Source: Lampropedia puyangensis (GTDB lineage: Bacteria; Pseudomonadota; Gammaproteobacteria; Burkholderiales; Burkholderiaceae_C). From it: a DNA stretch of 64,000 bases. Positions 8,300 to 17,429 of this stretch are shown here, piece after piece. Each line of letters starts with the position of its first letter. The stretch's first letter is position 1. The stretch spans positions 248,001-312,000 of the forward strand of contig NZ_STFG01000002.1 in NCBI RefSeq assembly GCF_004833285.1. The letters are read 5' to 3'. The notes beneath the pieces are model-generated. The model saw only the letters and a list, made by a program, of their open reading frames with translations. It was not told the DNA's origin and did not search any database. The translations under genes and the position numbers were made by a program.

Positions 8300-9070
8300 T
8301 CAGCCTTCGAATGGCGTACGTGCAAATACCAGCGCGTCGACCCTGCTCGCGCCTGCCGCCTGCAGGGTTTTGGCGAGTGCAAACAAGGTTGCTCCGGTGG
8401 TCATCACATCATCAACGAGCAGCACCCGGCGACCAGCCCACATGGTGCTGTTTCCGCTTGTCAGTGCAAACATCCGATGCATGCGTCGTAAGCGTTCCTG
8501 GCGCGATTGCTTGGCTTGTGTTTGCGGTACATGGTGCCGTGTGATGGCATAGGGCAAGCATTTTCCGGTTTGGTCGCACCGATGTGCCAATGCGCGGCAA
8601 AGTTCCCAAGCCTGGTTGTAGCCGCGCTCACGAAGGCGCTGGGCAGACAGAGGCACCGGCACAATCCAGTCGCAGTGCTCTACCAATACGTGGCAATCGG
8701 GTTGTGCCAGAAGCAATTGGCTCATCGCTTGGGCCCATGCGGGTTGTTGTGCGAACTTGAATGCCGCAACAGCCTGATGCCAAGGGTAGGCATAGTCTAC
8801 TGCTGCGATGCAGCGCTGTAAGGGGCTTGGCAATGCCGCGCAGGAAGGGCAGGGCATTTCTGGTGCTGGCAAAGCCAATGCACAGCACGTGCAGCGCGGA
8901 GTTTGGCGGGCATAACGCACCAGGCACGTTGCGCATATTCCGCCGGGCTGGTGCCAGACCGGCCATGCATGGCAGAAAGGGCACTGCGCAGGCAGCAGGT
9001 CACCAACACGCCACCCCCTGAGCTGCCGCGCCAGTCGGATGAACTGGTTGGTGTGCCGCACGCGGTTCAT
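8300..9070 (-). CDS. comF: ComF family phosphoribosyltransferase-like protein
   Basis: 256 residues. Four cysteine pairs in the N-terminal half (CPFC, CATC, CTCC, CPSC between about residues 29 and 75) form the zinc-ribbon region. The C-terminal half carries the PRPP-binding motif VLLVDDVMTTGAT near residues 216-228, plus 'PVPLSAQRLRERGYNQAWELC'. ComF proteins take part in natural DNA uptake in competent species; in betaproteobacteria the role is mostly inferred. It is divergent from the BioC-like gene, a common Comamonadaceae arrangement. No strong Shine-Dalgarno precedes the ATG. Confidence 0.88.
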   Translation of the reverse strand: MNRVRHTNQFIRLARQLRGWRVGDLLPAQCPFCHAWPVWHQPGGICATCLVRYARQTPRCTCCALALPAPEMPCPSCAALPSPLQRCIAAVDYAYPWHQAVAAFKFAQQPAWAQAMSQLLLAQPDCHVLVEHCDWIVPVPLSAQRLRERGYNQAWELCRALAHRCDQTGKCLPYAITRHHVPQTQAKQSRQERLRRMHRMFALTSGNSTMWAGRRVLLVDDVMTTGATLFALAKTLQAAGASRVDALVFARTPFEG

Positions 9071-9336
9071 GGTTGTAGATGTAAAGCAAGGTAGCGCATG
9101 GCCCTATGGTACGCAAAGCTCTTAGGTAATGCCTATACTTTCGCTCCTGACGGATGATGCGGTCACAATCGGGATGACGAATGCATTGTTGTGGCAGGGA
9201 ATGCAATTTGGCAGATAGGGGTTCTGGACTATCTCCAAACATCCTGGTGGCCTAGTCACATTTTTCTTTTAAAAGCATAAACCGGTGGCGGCCCATTGCA
9301 AACAGTTGCTAGTGCGACTGCCGCACGCATTTCACG

Positions 9337-10230
9337 ATGAGCCTTTCAGATTCTTCCTTGACGCCTCCGACCCTGGATGTACGTGCCTTGGCGCGTTGGA
9401 ACCACAGGGCGCCTGCGCAAAGCCCCTGGTTACACGAAGAGGTAGGCAGGCGTATGCAGGAGCGGCTGCAATGGATTGTCAAACCGCCCCAGACCTGGAT
9501 GGACTGGGAGCCGGTGCGCGGTGGTATGCAAGCCCATGATCTGGTGCAGCAACGGTTACCTAAAAGTCAAGCGTGGTTGGTGCATGCACAGGCACACCAT
9601 GCACAGGCGGCCAAGCAGCGCTGGCAAACTTCGGTTTGGTCCCGGTTGGCGGGGGCTAAAGCCGTGCAGTTTCAAGAGCCGCCGTTTGAGGTAGACATGG
9701 TGTGGGCCAACATGGGCTTGCATTGGGCTGTCAATCCGCCTGCGTTGATTCGGCAATGGGCTGAACACTTGCATGCGCAAGGCTTTGTCATGTTTTCCTG
9801 TTTTGGTCCTGATACGTTGGTGCAATTGCGTCGTTTGCATGCAAACATGGGCTGGCCTGCCCCTGCGCAAGAATTCACCGACATGCATGACCTTGGGGAT
9901 ATGTTGGTGGCACAAGGCTTTGCCGAGCCGGTCATGGATATGGAGCATATCCGCCTGCAATTTGCTACCGCTGAACGTGCGCAGCAGGAGTTGCGTGAGC
10001 TGGGGCGCAACCTGCATCCCGCACGTTTTGCCGGATTGCGTGGCCGTCAGTGGCATGTACAGTGGTTGCAGGCCGTACAAGGCTTGGCCAACAGTGAAGG
10101 CGCTATTGAGCTGAATTTTGAAATCATCTATGGTCACGCCTTCAAGGCACCGCCTAAGATGAAAGTGGCGCAAGAAACAGCCATTAGTCTCAAAGATATG
10201 CGCCAAGCTCTGCAAAAACCAGTGCCTTAG
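9337..10230 (+). CDS. BioC-like SAM-dependent methyltransferase with degenerate nucleotide motif
   Basis: 297 residues. The N-terminal 'ARWNHRAPAQSPWLHEEVGRRM' block and the middle 'FEVDMVWANMGLHWAVNPPALIRQWAEHLHAQGFVMFSCFGPDTLVQLRR' region match the biotin-synthesis BioC methyltransferase family. The usual glycine-rich SAM motif (DLGCGTG type) is replaced by 'WMDWEPVRGG' near residues 54-63, a feature I associate with the betaproteobacterial branch. BioC methylates malonyl-ACP to start pimelate synthesis; whether this branch does so is unproven. No other bio genes are adjacent. Confidence 0.65.
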   Translation: MSLSDSSLTPPTLDVRALARWNHRAPAQSPWLHEEVGRRMQERLQWIVKPPQTWMDWEPVRGGMQAHDLVQQRLPKSQAWLVHAQAHHAQAAKQRWQTSVWSRLAGAKAVQFQEPPFEVDMVWANMGLHWAVNPPALIRQWAEHLHAQGFVMFSCFGPDTLVQLRRLHANMGWPAPAQEFTDMHDLGDMLVAQGFAEPVMDMEHIRLQFATAERAQQELRELGRNLHPARFAGLRGRQWHVQWLQAVQGLANSEGAIELNFEIIYGHAFKAPPKMKVAQETAISLKDMRQALQKPVP

Positions 10231-10296
10231 CCATCCCGCTTACGGCCCGCTGTTGATGGGAGCGAACGGCTACAATGAGCCCCCTTTGCCGCAAGC

Positions 10297-10923
10297 ATGC
10301 ACAAAGCCACTGGGTTTCTCCTACAGGGGTGTCTATGTGGCTTGCAGTGCAACATGCAAGGCGCGTTCACGGTTTTTCCGCGCCGCAGTTTGGTGCATGT
10401 TGGTGACTTTTGTATGGGCGAAACCGCCATCATGTATTTTCTTAGCGCCCTTTTTGGTTCACAGATGAATTGCTCACACTCCACATTGCCAGGACGTATG
10501 TCATTGCTGGCTTTGCTCATGGCCGGTAGCCAGGTGTGGGCGCAATCGCACGAGGGCGTCCTGTGCGCTGGAAACCATGCATCTGATGCCATGACAGTTT
10601 CTGTGGGTTGGGGCTGGATGCAGTGGGCTTTGATGCTGTTGTGTTTGATCTTGCTCGTGGTGGCCTACAGCTTGATTTTTTTGTCCACCGTGCGCCACCG
10701 TCGCCGCAGTCCGCAGGCTAAACGCTGGCGCGACTCCCGTTTGGCCGATGTCGTGTGGACATTGGTTCCGTTGGTTTTTGTAGGGGCTTTGCTCTGGCCA
10801 ATGCTCAAACCGGTGTGGCAGGCAGAAAGTAGTGGAGACATTCGTTCGCAAGCCCTTGTGCACCGCGCGAGTGGTTCTGCAGACTGTGGTTTGATCGCGC
10901 CGGCTAATGCTGTGCCCGAGTGA
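10297..10923 (+). CDS. Membrane protein resembling the cytochrome c oxidase subunit II transmembrane domain, no CuA domain
   Basis: 208 residues from the first ATG. A signal-like segment (MSLLALLMAGSQVWAQ, ATG at 10498) and two later helices are the recognisable part, so the true start may be 10414, 10465 or 10498. 'WMQWALMLLCLILLVVAYSLIFL', then 'RDSRLADVVWTLVPLVFVGALLWPMLKPVW', follows the COX2 pattern (helix, loop, VEIIWT-like motif, helix). The usual CuA ligands C..E..C...H..M are absent, because the protein ends about 35 residues after the second helix. No coxA or coxC is nearby. It could be a truncated duplicate or a small assembly or decoy protein. Confidence 0.5.
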   Translation: MHKATGFLLQGCLCGLQCNMQGAFTVFPRRSLVHVGDFCMGETAIMYFLSALFGSQMNCSHSTLPGRMSLLALLMAGSQVWAQSHEGVLCAGNHASDAMTVSVGWGWMQWALMLLCLILLVVAYSLIFLSTVRHRRRSPQAKRWRDSRLADVVWTLVPLVFVGALLWPMLKPVWQAESSGDIRSQALVHRASGSADCGLIAPANAVPE

Positions 10924-10961
10924 TTGGGGACCAACACTGCGGGTAATTTGCGCCATGGCCG

Positions 10962-12257
10962 TTATTGGCCCTGCTGGTGAGGTACCGTAGGGTAACGCCA
11001 GCGCAATAACCAGAAAAGGACTGCGCCCAAAATCAGACTGGCGGCAGCTACGCTCAGCGCAATGGCAAACCCTTGCTGTTGCGTTTGGGCATGCCCTAGT
11101 AGCCATACCACCAAAGGTGGCCCCGCAATTTGTCCCATGCCATACAACGTGGTGAGCGCGCCAATGAATGGCGCCGCTTGCAAGGGACGCAGTCGACGCA
11201 CTTCTTGCATGGCAAACAAGGTTAGCGCCGTGAATGGCAGGCCTAGCAAGATACTTCCGAGAATAAACCCCATGCTATTGGCCAAGAACAGCGGCAGCAC
11301 CACTCCGCAAGCTTGCAAAAGATAACTGATGACTAACAGGGAGCGTCTGTCGCGCCACGGCGCAATCAGACGGGTACTGGCAGCGCCCACGGCAATCGAC
11401 AGGCCAAAAATAGGCCAAAACAGCGCAATCAGACTCGAGTCCGGCATCACGCTGTGCGCAATGACGGGCAAATACGTGGCCGTGATGATGTAACCAAAAC
11501 CGGCTAACCCGTATGCAATGGTCAGTAGTATGTGTTCTGCAGTCCATGGCGCGCCGTGTACGGTTTGCGCTGCCGTGCTGGAATGCGAGGATGTGCGCGC
11601 TGAAGGGGTTGCGCGTTCGTGCTGGCTGGCACGGCGCACGACATGGAGCACAAACGTGGTCAGAACCACCGCAGCGCAGCCCATCACTGCCCACACCACT
11701 TGTGCGTGGGCTTGCCATAGTGCCATTTTGGAGACCACGAGTCCCGATACCACGATACCAATTCCTGGCCCGGTGTAGATCAGGCCGCCTAGCTGGTTTG
11801 CGTTGCGAGCGGCCAATTGCTCTAGGCACCATGCGGTGGTATAGACAAATGCAAACGCTGAGACGATGCCTGCTGCAGTTCGCGCTAGCGCCCAGAGGGC
11901 GTGCCATGGCAGAGCCATGCAAAACAGCAGTGCAGTGGTGCCTAACAGGCCTGTAGTCATCAGGGGTAAGGTCAGTTGGCGCAGTTGTATGGGGGTGCGA
12001 TTGCGCAGGAGCAAAGGCAAAGCCATGCAGGCCAGTGCGCCTAGCAAGTAACCGATGTAGTTCAGGGTCGCCAGCCAGCTGCCCCCTGGAAGGTCTACCA
12101 AGCCATCGTGCACCATCAGTGGCAGCATGGGGGTGAAGGCAAATCGGCCCAATCCCATGGCGCAGGCCAGAGAGATAGCGCCGGTGATGGCAATGACAAA
12201 CGCCGATGGTGAGGCTTGTGGGCTGGGTGTTGATGAGGCGTTTGGGTGAGCTGTCAT
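10962..12257 (-). CDS. MFS transporter, YbfB/YjiJ type
   Basis: 431 residues with about 12 hydrophobic helices. 'ISLACAMGLGRFAFTPMLPLMVHDG' near residues 28-52 and 'GLIYTGPGIGIVVSGLVV' match the YbfB/YjiJ group of major facilitator transporters, whose substrates are mostly undetermined. It is convergent with the COX2-like gene and co-oriented with the LysR gene 86 bp upstream. The LysR protein could therefore influence it, but its divergent partner gcdH is the likelier target. Confidence 0.8.
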   Translation of the reverse strand: MTAHPNASSTPSPQASPSAFVIAITGAISLACAMGLGRFAFTPMLPLMVHDGLVDLPGGSWLATLNYIGYLLGALACMALPLLLRNRTPIQLRQLTLPLMTTGLLGTTALLFCMALPWHALWALARTAAGIVSAFAFVYTTAWCLEQLAARNANQLGGLIYTGPGIGIVVSGLVVSKMALWQAHAQVVWAVMGCAAVVLTTFVLHVVRRASQHERATPSARTSSHSSTAAQTVHGAPWTAEHILLTIAYGLAGFGYIITATYLPVIAHSVMPDSSLIALFWPIFGLSIAVGAASTRLIAPWRDRRSLLVISYLLQACGVVLPLFLANSMGFILGSILLGLPFTALTLFAMQEVRRLRPLQAAPFIGALTTLYGMGQIAGPPLVVWLLGHAQTQQQGFAIALSVAAASLILGAVLFWLLRWRYPTVPHQQGQ

Positions 12258-12343
12258 ATGGAATGCGTCGAGAGCGCACCAATAGGCGCGTTGGAACTCA
12301 AAAGCCTATGCTCTGTGGATGGCAAACGTCGATTGTGCGCTGT

Positions 12344-13258
12344 TTATGGCTTTTGTGCATGTTGCACAGTGGCTTCCAGCCATGTTCTGAATGCAGCTAA
12401 GGCAGGACGTTCGGCTTTGCGCTCAGGCACGATGAGCCAATAAGCGCGATCTGTGCTCAGAGGCTTCAGACAAGGGGTGATGAGCGCGCCAGAGGCCAGT
12501 TCTTGCTGAATTAAAAAGGGGGGTATAAGTGCCACCCCCATGCGGTCCATGGCTGCTTGGGCCAGCATGGAAAACAGCTCCAGGCGCATGCCAGACATGT
12601 CGTGTGCCACACGCAGCCCTTGGCTTTCAAACCATTGGCGCCAGTGGTAGGGGCGTGTGGCTTGCTGCAGCAAAGGCAGCTCAGCAATGGTTTGGGCCGG
12701 TAAATCACCCGCGTGGGCGATGGCAGGCAAGTTGGCCAGATGCGGACTGCACACCGGGACAGGGTATTCGTGCATCAAGAAGTGGGCCACTGTGCCGGGC
12801 CAACCTGCATCACCAAAGTAAATGGCCGCGTCGTACTCGGTTTGGTCAAACAGGAAAGGGCGCGTCTGGGTATTCATATGTACCAGTACGTCGGGGTGCT
12901 GGCGCTGAAAGTCAGGCAAGCGTGGCAGCAGCCAGCGGGTGGCAAAAGTGGGAACGACTGCCAGCTCCAGCTCTGTTCCTGTGCCCTTTTGCGCCATCAG
13001 GTTCAGCGTGTCGCGCGCCAGCGCATCCAGGCGTGGGGTAATTTGGCGGTAGTAGCTTTGACCTGCTTCCGTCAATTGCACGCCACGGCGCGTGCGGCGA
13101 AACAAAGCCACACCCAGATAGTCCTCGAGTGAAGCGATTTGCCTGCAAATGGCGCTTTGGGTGAGGGCCAGCTCATCGGCTGCACGGGTGAAGCTTTCAT
13201 GTCGGGCCGAGGCTTCAAAGGCCAACAAGCCGTGGGTGCTAGGGATTTTTCGACGCAT
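12344..13258 (-). CDS. LysR-type transcriptional regulator of the GcdR kind
   Basis: 304 residues. The N-terminal winged helix reads 'LLAFEASARHESFTRAADELALTQSAICRQIASLEDYLG' (about residues 11-50), followed by the LTTR linker and an effector domain with 'AVVPTFATRWLLPRLPDFQRQHPDV'. It is divergent from gcdH across 230 bp, the usual LTTR arrangement, and a TTAAAATGC-N7-GCATTTTAA operator candidate lies between them. It probably controls glutaryl-CoA degradation, perhaps in response to glutarate. That role is inferred from position. Confidence 0.85.
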   Translation of the reverse strand: MRRKIPSTHGLLAFEASARHESFTRAADELALTQSAICRQIASLEDYLGVALFRRTRRGVQLTEAGQSYYRQITPRLDALARDTLNLMAQKGTGTELELAVVPTFATRWLLPRLPDFQRQHPDVLVHMNTQTRPFLFDQTEYDAAIYFGDAGWPGTVAHFLMHEYPVPVCSPHLANLPAIAHAGDLPAQTIAELPLLQQATRPYHWRQWFESQGLRVAHDMSGMRLELFSMLAQAAMDRMGVALIPPFLIQQELASGALITPCLKPLSTDRAYWLIVPERKAERPALAAFRTWLEATVQHAQKP

Positions 13259-13334
13259 GGGAGATTATCTTTCGGAGTGCGTTTTTTGCACAATAGCATG
13301 TCAAAAAAGCGTTTGAAACTGCTTAAATGCCTTT

Positions 13335-13359
13335 TTAAAATGCCGATCATGCATTTTAA
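13335..13359. promoter_or_regulatory. LTTR operator candidate between lysR and gcdH
   Basis: A perfect 9-bp inverted repeat, TTAAAATGC (13335-13343) and GCATTTTAA (13351-13359), with a 7-bp spacer. It contains a T-N11-A core (13341-13353), the standard LysR-type box. It sits about 75 bp from the LysR start and 130 bp from the gcdH start. Confidence 0.55.
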
Positions 13360-13488
13360 GTGGCGCGCATTCAATGCCCTTGTACTGCATAGCCTGTGAT
13401 GATTTGAAGGCTATGCGCGCAGGTGCTCTGTATTCAATGTGCAGCCGTATCCCCTCTCGTTCCACGTGCGATCACTAGGAGACCTTAC

Positions 13489-14676
13489 ATGTCCGCATCC
13501 AAAGCTTTTTTCCATTGGGAAGACCCCCTGAACCTGGAAAGCCAGTTGACCGAAGACGAGCGCCAAGTGCGTGATGCCGCCCGTGCGTATTGCCAAGAAA
13601 AACTCAAGCCACGCGTGCAACTGGCTTTTCGCAATGAGTCCACCGATCCGACCATCTTCCGTGAAATGGGTGAATTGGGCTTGTTGGGGGCTACCATCCC
13701 TGAGCAATATGGCGGTGCGGGCCTTAACTATGTGTGCTACGGCCTCGTTGCCCGTGAGGTTGAGCGCGTGGACTCAGGCTACCGCTCCATGATGAGTGTG
13801 CAGTCTTCGTTGGTGATGGTGCCTATCAACGAATTTGGTAATGAAGCCACGAAGCAGAAATACCTGCCCAAGCTGGCGTCTGGGGAGTGGATTGGCTGTT
13901 TTGGTTTGACTGAACCCAACCACGGCTCTGACCCCGGCAGCATGATTACACGTGCTAAGAAGGTCGATGGAGGCTACAGCCTGACGGGCAGCAAAATGTG
14001 GATCACCAATAGCCCGATTGCCGATGTGTTTGTTGTATGGGCGAAAAATGACGAAGGTCAAATTCGTGGCTTTGTGCTGGAGAAGGGCTGGAAAGGCTTG
14101 TCGGCCCCTGCCATTCACGGCAAGGTTGGGTTGCGAGCATCCATTACTGGTGAGATCGTGATGGATGAGGTCTTTGTGCCAGAGGAAAATGCTTTTCCGG
14201 ATGTGCGTGGTTTGAAAGGGCCTTTCACTTGCCTGAACAGCGCCCGTTACGGTATTGCCTGGGGGGCTTTGGGCGCTGCTGAAGATTGTTTTGAAACAGC
14301 GCGCCAGTACACTCTTGATCGCCAGCAATTTGGCCGCCCGTTGGCCGCCAACCAGTTGGTGCAAAAGAAACTGGCCGACATGCTCACTGAAATCAACATC
14401 GGTTTGCAAGCCTGTTTGCAAGTGGGGCGCCTCAAAGATGCGGGTCAAGCCCCTGTGGAAATTACCTCCATTATCAAGCGCAATAGCTGCGGCAAGGCAC
14501 TGGATATTGCACGCCAGGCACGTGACATGCTCGGCGGTAATGGTATCAGTGATGAATTCGGTGTGGCCCGCCACTTGGTGAACTTGGAAGTCGTGAATAC
14601 CTATGAAGGGACACACGATGTGCATGCGCTGATTCTGGGGCGCGCCATCACAGGTATTGCCGCATTTGCTAACTGA
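13489..14676 (+). CDS. gcdH: Glutaryl-CoA dehydrogenase
   Basis: 395 residues from ATG 13489, preceded by AGGAGA at the right spacing; an upstream in-frame start at 13423 is not supported. It is an acyl-CoA dehydrogenase fold with FAD-binding '[15 protein letters not shown]' and '[16 protein letters not shown]', the GCDH-specific '[24 protein letters not shown]', and the C-terminal '[18 protein letters not shown]' holding the catalytic Glu. It oxidatively decarboxylates glutaryl-CoA to crotonyl-CoA in lysine and tryptophan breakdown. A LysR gene is divergent and a CoA-transferase follows, supporting a glutarate-to-crotonyl-CoA unit. Confidence 0.95.
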   Translation: MSASKAFFHWEDPLNLESQLTEDERQVRDAARAYCQEKLKPRVQLAFRNESTDPTIFREMGELGLLGATIPEQYGGAGLNYVCYGLVAREVERVDSGYRSMMSVQSSLVMVPINEFGNEATKQKYLPKLASGEWIGCFGLTEPNHGSDPGSMITRAKKVDGGYSLTGSKMWITNSPIADVFVVWAKNDEGQIRGFVLEKGWKGLSAPAIHGKVGLRASITGEIVMDEVFVPEENAFPDVRGLKGPFTCLNSARYGIAWGALGAAEDCFETARQYTLDRQQFGRPLAANQLVQKKLADMLTEINIGLQACLQVGRLKDAGQAPVEITSIIKRNSCGKALDIARQARDMLGGNGISDEFGVARHLVNLEVVNTYEGTHDVHALILGRAITGIAAFAN

Positions 14677-14975
14677 TAGCGGTACATCACTCCAAGACGT
14701 TCAGTAGCCCTATAGGTATAGGGCCACTGGTGGCTGCCGCAAGTCATGCACCTGGGGTGCATGGCGGTATGGAGCCGGGTCTTGGCATTGGGCAACCAAG
14801 GTTTTTTTATGGGGGACGCCCTTTGGGGCGCGGACCTTCACGATCGCACGTACATCGCATTCTGCTGGCTGCGTCCCCCGCCTTATAAGCGCTATGGCCG
14901 CCCTTTGAAGGGATAGGCCATCTGCCTATCGCTCTGTGTGACAGAGCATTTTTTCTCTCTCTTGATAGGGTGTTT
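14677..14975 (+). other. Multi-hairpin leader between gcdH and the CoA-transferase
   Basis: 299 bp rich in exact inverted repeats. GCCCTATA/TATAGGGC is at 14707-14724. CATGCACC/GGTGCATG is at 14745-14763. CTTGG/CCAAG is followed by seven T (14781-14808). GGGGGACGC (14811-14819) pairs with GCGTCCCCC (14871-14879). GATAGGC/GCCTATC is at 14912-14930. A terminator hairpin at 14931-14953 lies only about 22 bp before the CoA-transferase start. The first T-tract hairpin probably ends gcdH; the rest looks like a structured 5' leader. No known riboswitch consensus was recognised. Confidence 0.5.
14931..14956 (+). terminator. Terminator/attenuator hairpin just before the CoA-transferase start
   Basis: GCTCTGT (14931-14937) pairs with ACAGAGC (14941-14947) over a 3-nt loop, followed by ATTTTTT. 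It lies upstream of the AGGG ribosome site (14967-14970) and ATG 14976. There is no room for a promoter between it and the gene, so it is either attenuation or partial readthrough. Confidence 0.6.
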
Positions 14976-16199
14976 ATGTCTGGCGCACTTTCGCATATCC
15001 GAGTTCTTGATCTGTCGCGTATTCTGGCAGGCCCTTGGGCAGGGCAATTGCTCGCCGATATGGGCGCCGATGTGATCAAGGTCGAACGTCCGGGTGAAGG
15101 TGACGACACGCGGCGTTGGGGCCCACCTTGGGTGAAGGATGAGGCTGGCCACGACACCGACGTGGCATCGTATTTTCTGTGCGCTAACCGCAACAAACGC
15201 TCTATCACGGTAGATATCACCCAGCCTGAAGGCCAAGCGTTGATTCGGGAATTGGTCAAGCGCTCTGACGTGGTGCTGGAAAACTACAAGTTAGGCGGCT
15301 TGAAAAAGTATGGCCTCGATTACGCTGCGCTGGCTGAAGTTAATCCGCGTTTGGTGTATTGCTCCATCACCGGTTTTGGCCAGACAGGCCCTTACGCTCC
15401 ACGTGCGGGCTATGACTTTTTGATTCAGGGGTTGGGGGGCTTGATGAGCGTGACAGGCCTGCCTGATGGCGAGCCCGGTGCCGGCCCAATGAAGGTTGGT
15501 GTGGCGCTCACAGATATTTTGACCGGCTTGTACGCCAGTAATGCCGTGCTGGCGGCACTGGCTTGGCGCGAGAAAAGTGGTGGGCGCGGCCAGCATATCG
15601 ATATGGCCTTGCTGGACGTGCAAGTGGCTTGTCTGGCTAACCAAGCTTTGGGCTACCTGGCCACTGGCAACAACCCGCAGCGTTTGGGCAATTCACACCC
15701 CAGCATTGTGCCGTACCAAGACTTTCCAACGGCCGATGGCTACATGATCTTGGCCATTGGCAACGATGGACAGTTTCAGCGTTTTTGTGCAGAAGCAGGC
15801 CAGCCAGAATTGGCGCAGGACAGCCGCTTCTCCTCGAATGCCCAGCGTGTGCAGCACCGAGCAGCGCTGATTGCACTGTTGCGCCAAATCACGGTGCAGC
15901 GCACGACTGCGCAGTGGATTGAGGCGCTGGAAGCCAAAGCCGTGCCCTGTGGGCCAATCAACCAACTCTCAGACGTGTTTGCCGATCCTCACGTGCAAGC
16001 GCGCGGTATGCATTTCGAAATGTCGCATCCGGCAGCGACAAACGTGCCGCAAGTGGCATGCCCCATCAAGATGTCAGCCACACCTGTTGAGAATCGCCTG
16101 CCACCTCCTGCCGTGGGCCAGCACACTCAGGAAGTTTTGGCGGAGTTGGGTTTGTCTGCTGAAGTTGTGGCACAACTGCGCCACAGTCAGGTGATTTAA
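14976..16199 (+). CDS. Family III CoA-transferase (CaiB/BaiF), probable glutarate CoA-transferase
   Basis: 407 residues from ATG 14976 after AGGGTG. Typical class III motifs are present: 'VLDLSRILAGPWAGQLLADMGADVIKVERPGEGDDTR', 'NRNKRSITVDI', and the catalytic Asp region 'VGVALTDILTGLYASNAVLAAL' near residues 170-192. It transfers CoA between carboxylic acids. Its place after gcdH, with a LysR regulator, suggests succinyl-CoA:glutarate transfer feeding glutaryl-CoA to GcdH. That substrate is inferred. Start choice: GTG 14970 is also possible but has poorer spacing. Confidence 0.85.
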   Translation: MSGALSHIRVLDLSRILAGPWAGQLLADMGADVIKVERPGEGDDTRRWGPPWVKDEAGHDTDVASYFLCANRNKRSITVDITQPEGQALIRELVKRSDVVLENYKLGGLKKYGLDYAALAEVNPRLVYCSITGFGQTGPYAPRAGYDFLIQGLGGLMSVTGLPDGEPGAGPMKVGVALTDILTGLYASNAVLAALAWREKSGGRGQHIDMALLDVQVACLANQALGYLATGNNPQRLGNSHPSIVPYQDFPTADGYMILAIGNDGQFQRFCAEAGQPELAQDSRFSSNAQRVQHRAALIALLRQITVQRTTAQWIEALEAKAVPCGPINQLSDVFADPHVQARGMHFEMSHPAATNVPQVACPIKMSATPVENRLPPPAVGQHTQEVLAELGLSAEVVAQLRHSQVI

Positions 16200-16264
16200 G
16201 CGCCTATTGGCGATTGATGAAACGGGCTGGCATTGGGGCTTGATACCAGCGCAAGCATGCCTTT

Positions 16265-17335
16265 TTATCGCCCTTTTTCTGGATTGCGCAGCCCATAGTC
16301 TGCGTCTTTCCAGGCTTTGGGCATACCGGTATTGGTTACTGCTTGCATGAGCGAGGGCATCATGGTGTCACCATGGGTCAGGTCAGGCCACAGATGAAAC
16401 TGGGCCTTCAAGCTCGGCCATTGCAGGGCACTGAGTTCAGCAGCCATTTCACGTGCGCGGGTAATTTGCAGGCGAACCGTGTGGCGTTGCCCTGTTGTTG
16501 GGGCATTGGCTGGCCGTGCTTCGCTACTAGGTTCTTCTAATGAGCCTGCGTAGAGAAAGACGTTGGCATGGGCCACATCGGCTAAGTTGGCCTCCGTAGG
16601 TACTGCTGCATAGCGCTTGGCATATTGCTGCGTAAATGCTGCCTGTTCCTGCAGGAGGTAGGCATCGTTCCACCAGATGGATGGACTGGCTGCGTAGTAA
16701 TCGGTAAACAGTGCCGGGCGGGTAAATAGACTATGCAGAACAAACAAGCCACTGAGTGAGTGGCCAAACAATCCCATTTTGCTGCGGTTCAGTGGCAGGC
16801 GCTCAATCCAATCGGCCAGCAGCACGTGTTCGAGAAAATCCAGTAAATGCTCGGCTCCGCCTTCTGGTGCTTTTGCACCTGGGGCGGGTGGTGTGTAGTC
16901 GCGGTTGCGCTTGGCTGAGTCAAATAACGTGTCGCTGGGGTGCCCAATGCCAATGATGATGCTGGGTTCCCCGCGGACATAAGCTGGGCGTGTTTGTTGC
17001 AGTCTGGCCCATTGCGCTGCAAGCGGGAAAATGGCGTTGCCATCGAGAACCACCAAAGCGGGGTAGCCTTCGGCTGGAGGAGGGCTTTCGGGCATTTGCA
17101 GCCAGACGCGCCAGACATGCCCAGATTTTGGGTCTTCCCAATCAAGCCAGCCCGACAAGGGCATGCGTGTGTGGTGCATGGGGTGGTCTGCAATGCGAGG
17201 AGGGGTGTTGTTCATGGCAGTGGTGCAACCCGATAGCCAGAGCCCCGCACCGGCCAAGGCCATGCTTTGGTGCAGGAAATGGCGGCGTGATGCAGGCAAA
17301 AGACTTGGTGGCAATGGTAGAGAGCGAGTGGGCAT
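16265..17335 (-). CDS. Exported alpha/beta-hydrolase esterase, enterochelin-esterase-like, lipoprotein signal
   Basis: 356 residues. The N-terminal SRRHFLHQSMALAGAGLWLSGC carries a twin-arginine-like pair and a lipobox (LSGC), so the protein is probably a lipid-anchored periplasmic enzyme. The fold follows the esterase D/enterochelin esterase group: 'YPALVVLDGNAIFPLAAQWARL', nucleophile elbow GHSLSG (about residues 194-199), 'YYAASPSIWWND', and a C-terminal His in 'LTHGDTMMPSL'. It may hydrolyse siderophore or other ester bonds. No siderophore genes are nearby and the substrate is unknown. Confidence 0.75.
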   Translation of the reverse strand: MPTRSLPLPPSLLPASRRHFLHQSMALAGAGLWLSGCTTAMNNTPPRIADHPMHHTRMPLSGWLDWEDPKSGHVWRVWLQMPESPPPAEGYPALVVLDGNAIFPLAAQWARLQQTRPAYVRGEPSIIIGIGHPSDTLFDSAKRNRDYTPPAPGAKAPEGGAEHLLDFLEHVLLADWIERLPLNRSKMGLFGHSLSGLFVLHSLFTRPALFTDYYAASPSIWWNDAYLLQEQAAFTQQYAKRYAAVPTEANLADVAHANVFLYAGSLEEPSSEARPANAPTTGQRHTVRLQITRAREMAAELSALQWPSLKAQFHLWPDLTHGDTMMPSLMQAVTNTGMPKAWKDADYGLRNPEKGR

Positions 17336-17429
17336 GGCGAAATCATGGCAAGCAGCCTAGTGTCGTGTGTACCACGGTACAGGTTGTTACTGCAGACCGT
17401 GTGACGCAGGCGTTTGCGCTAAGGAATGA

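Noticed and set aside
13774-14625. Minus-strand open frame opposite gcdH (283 codons)
   Set aside because: gcdH has full family motifs; the antisense product looks random and has no start signal.
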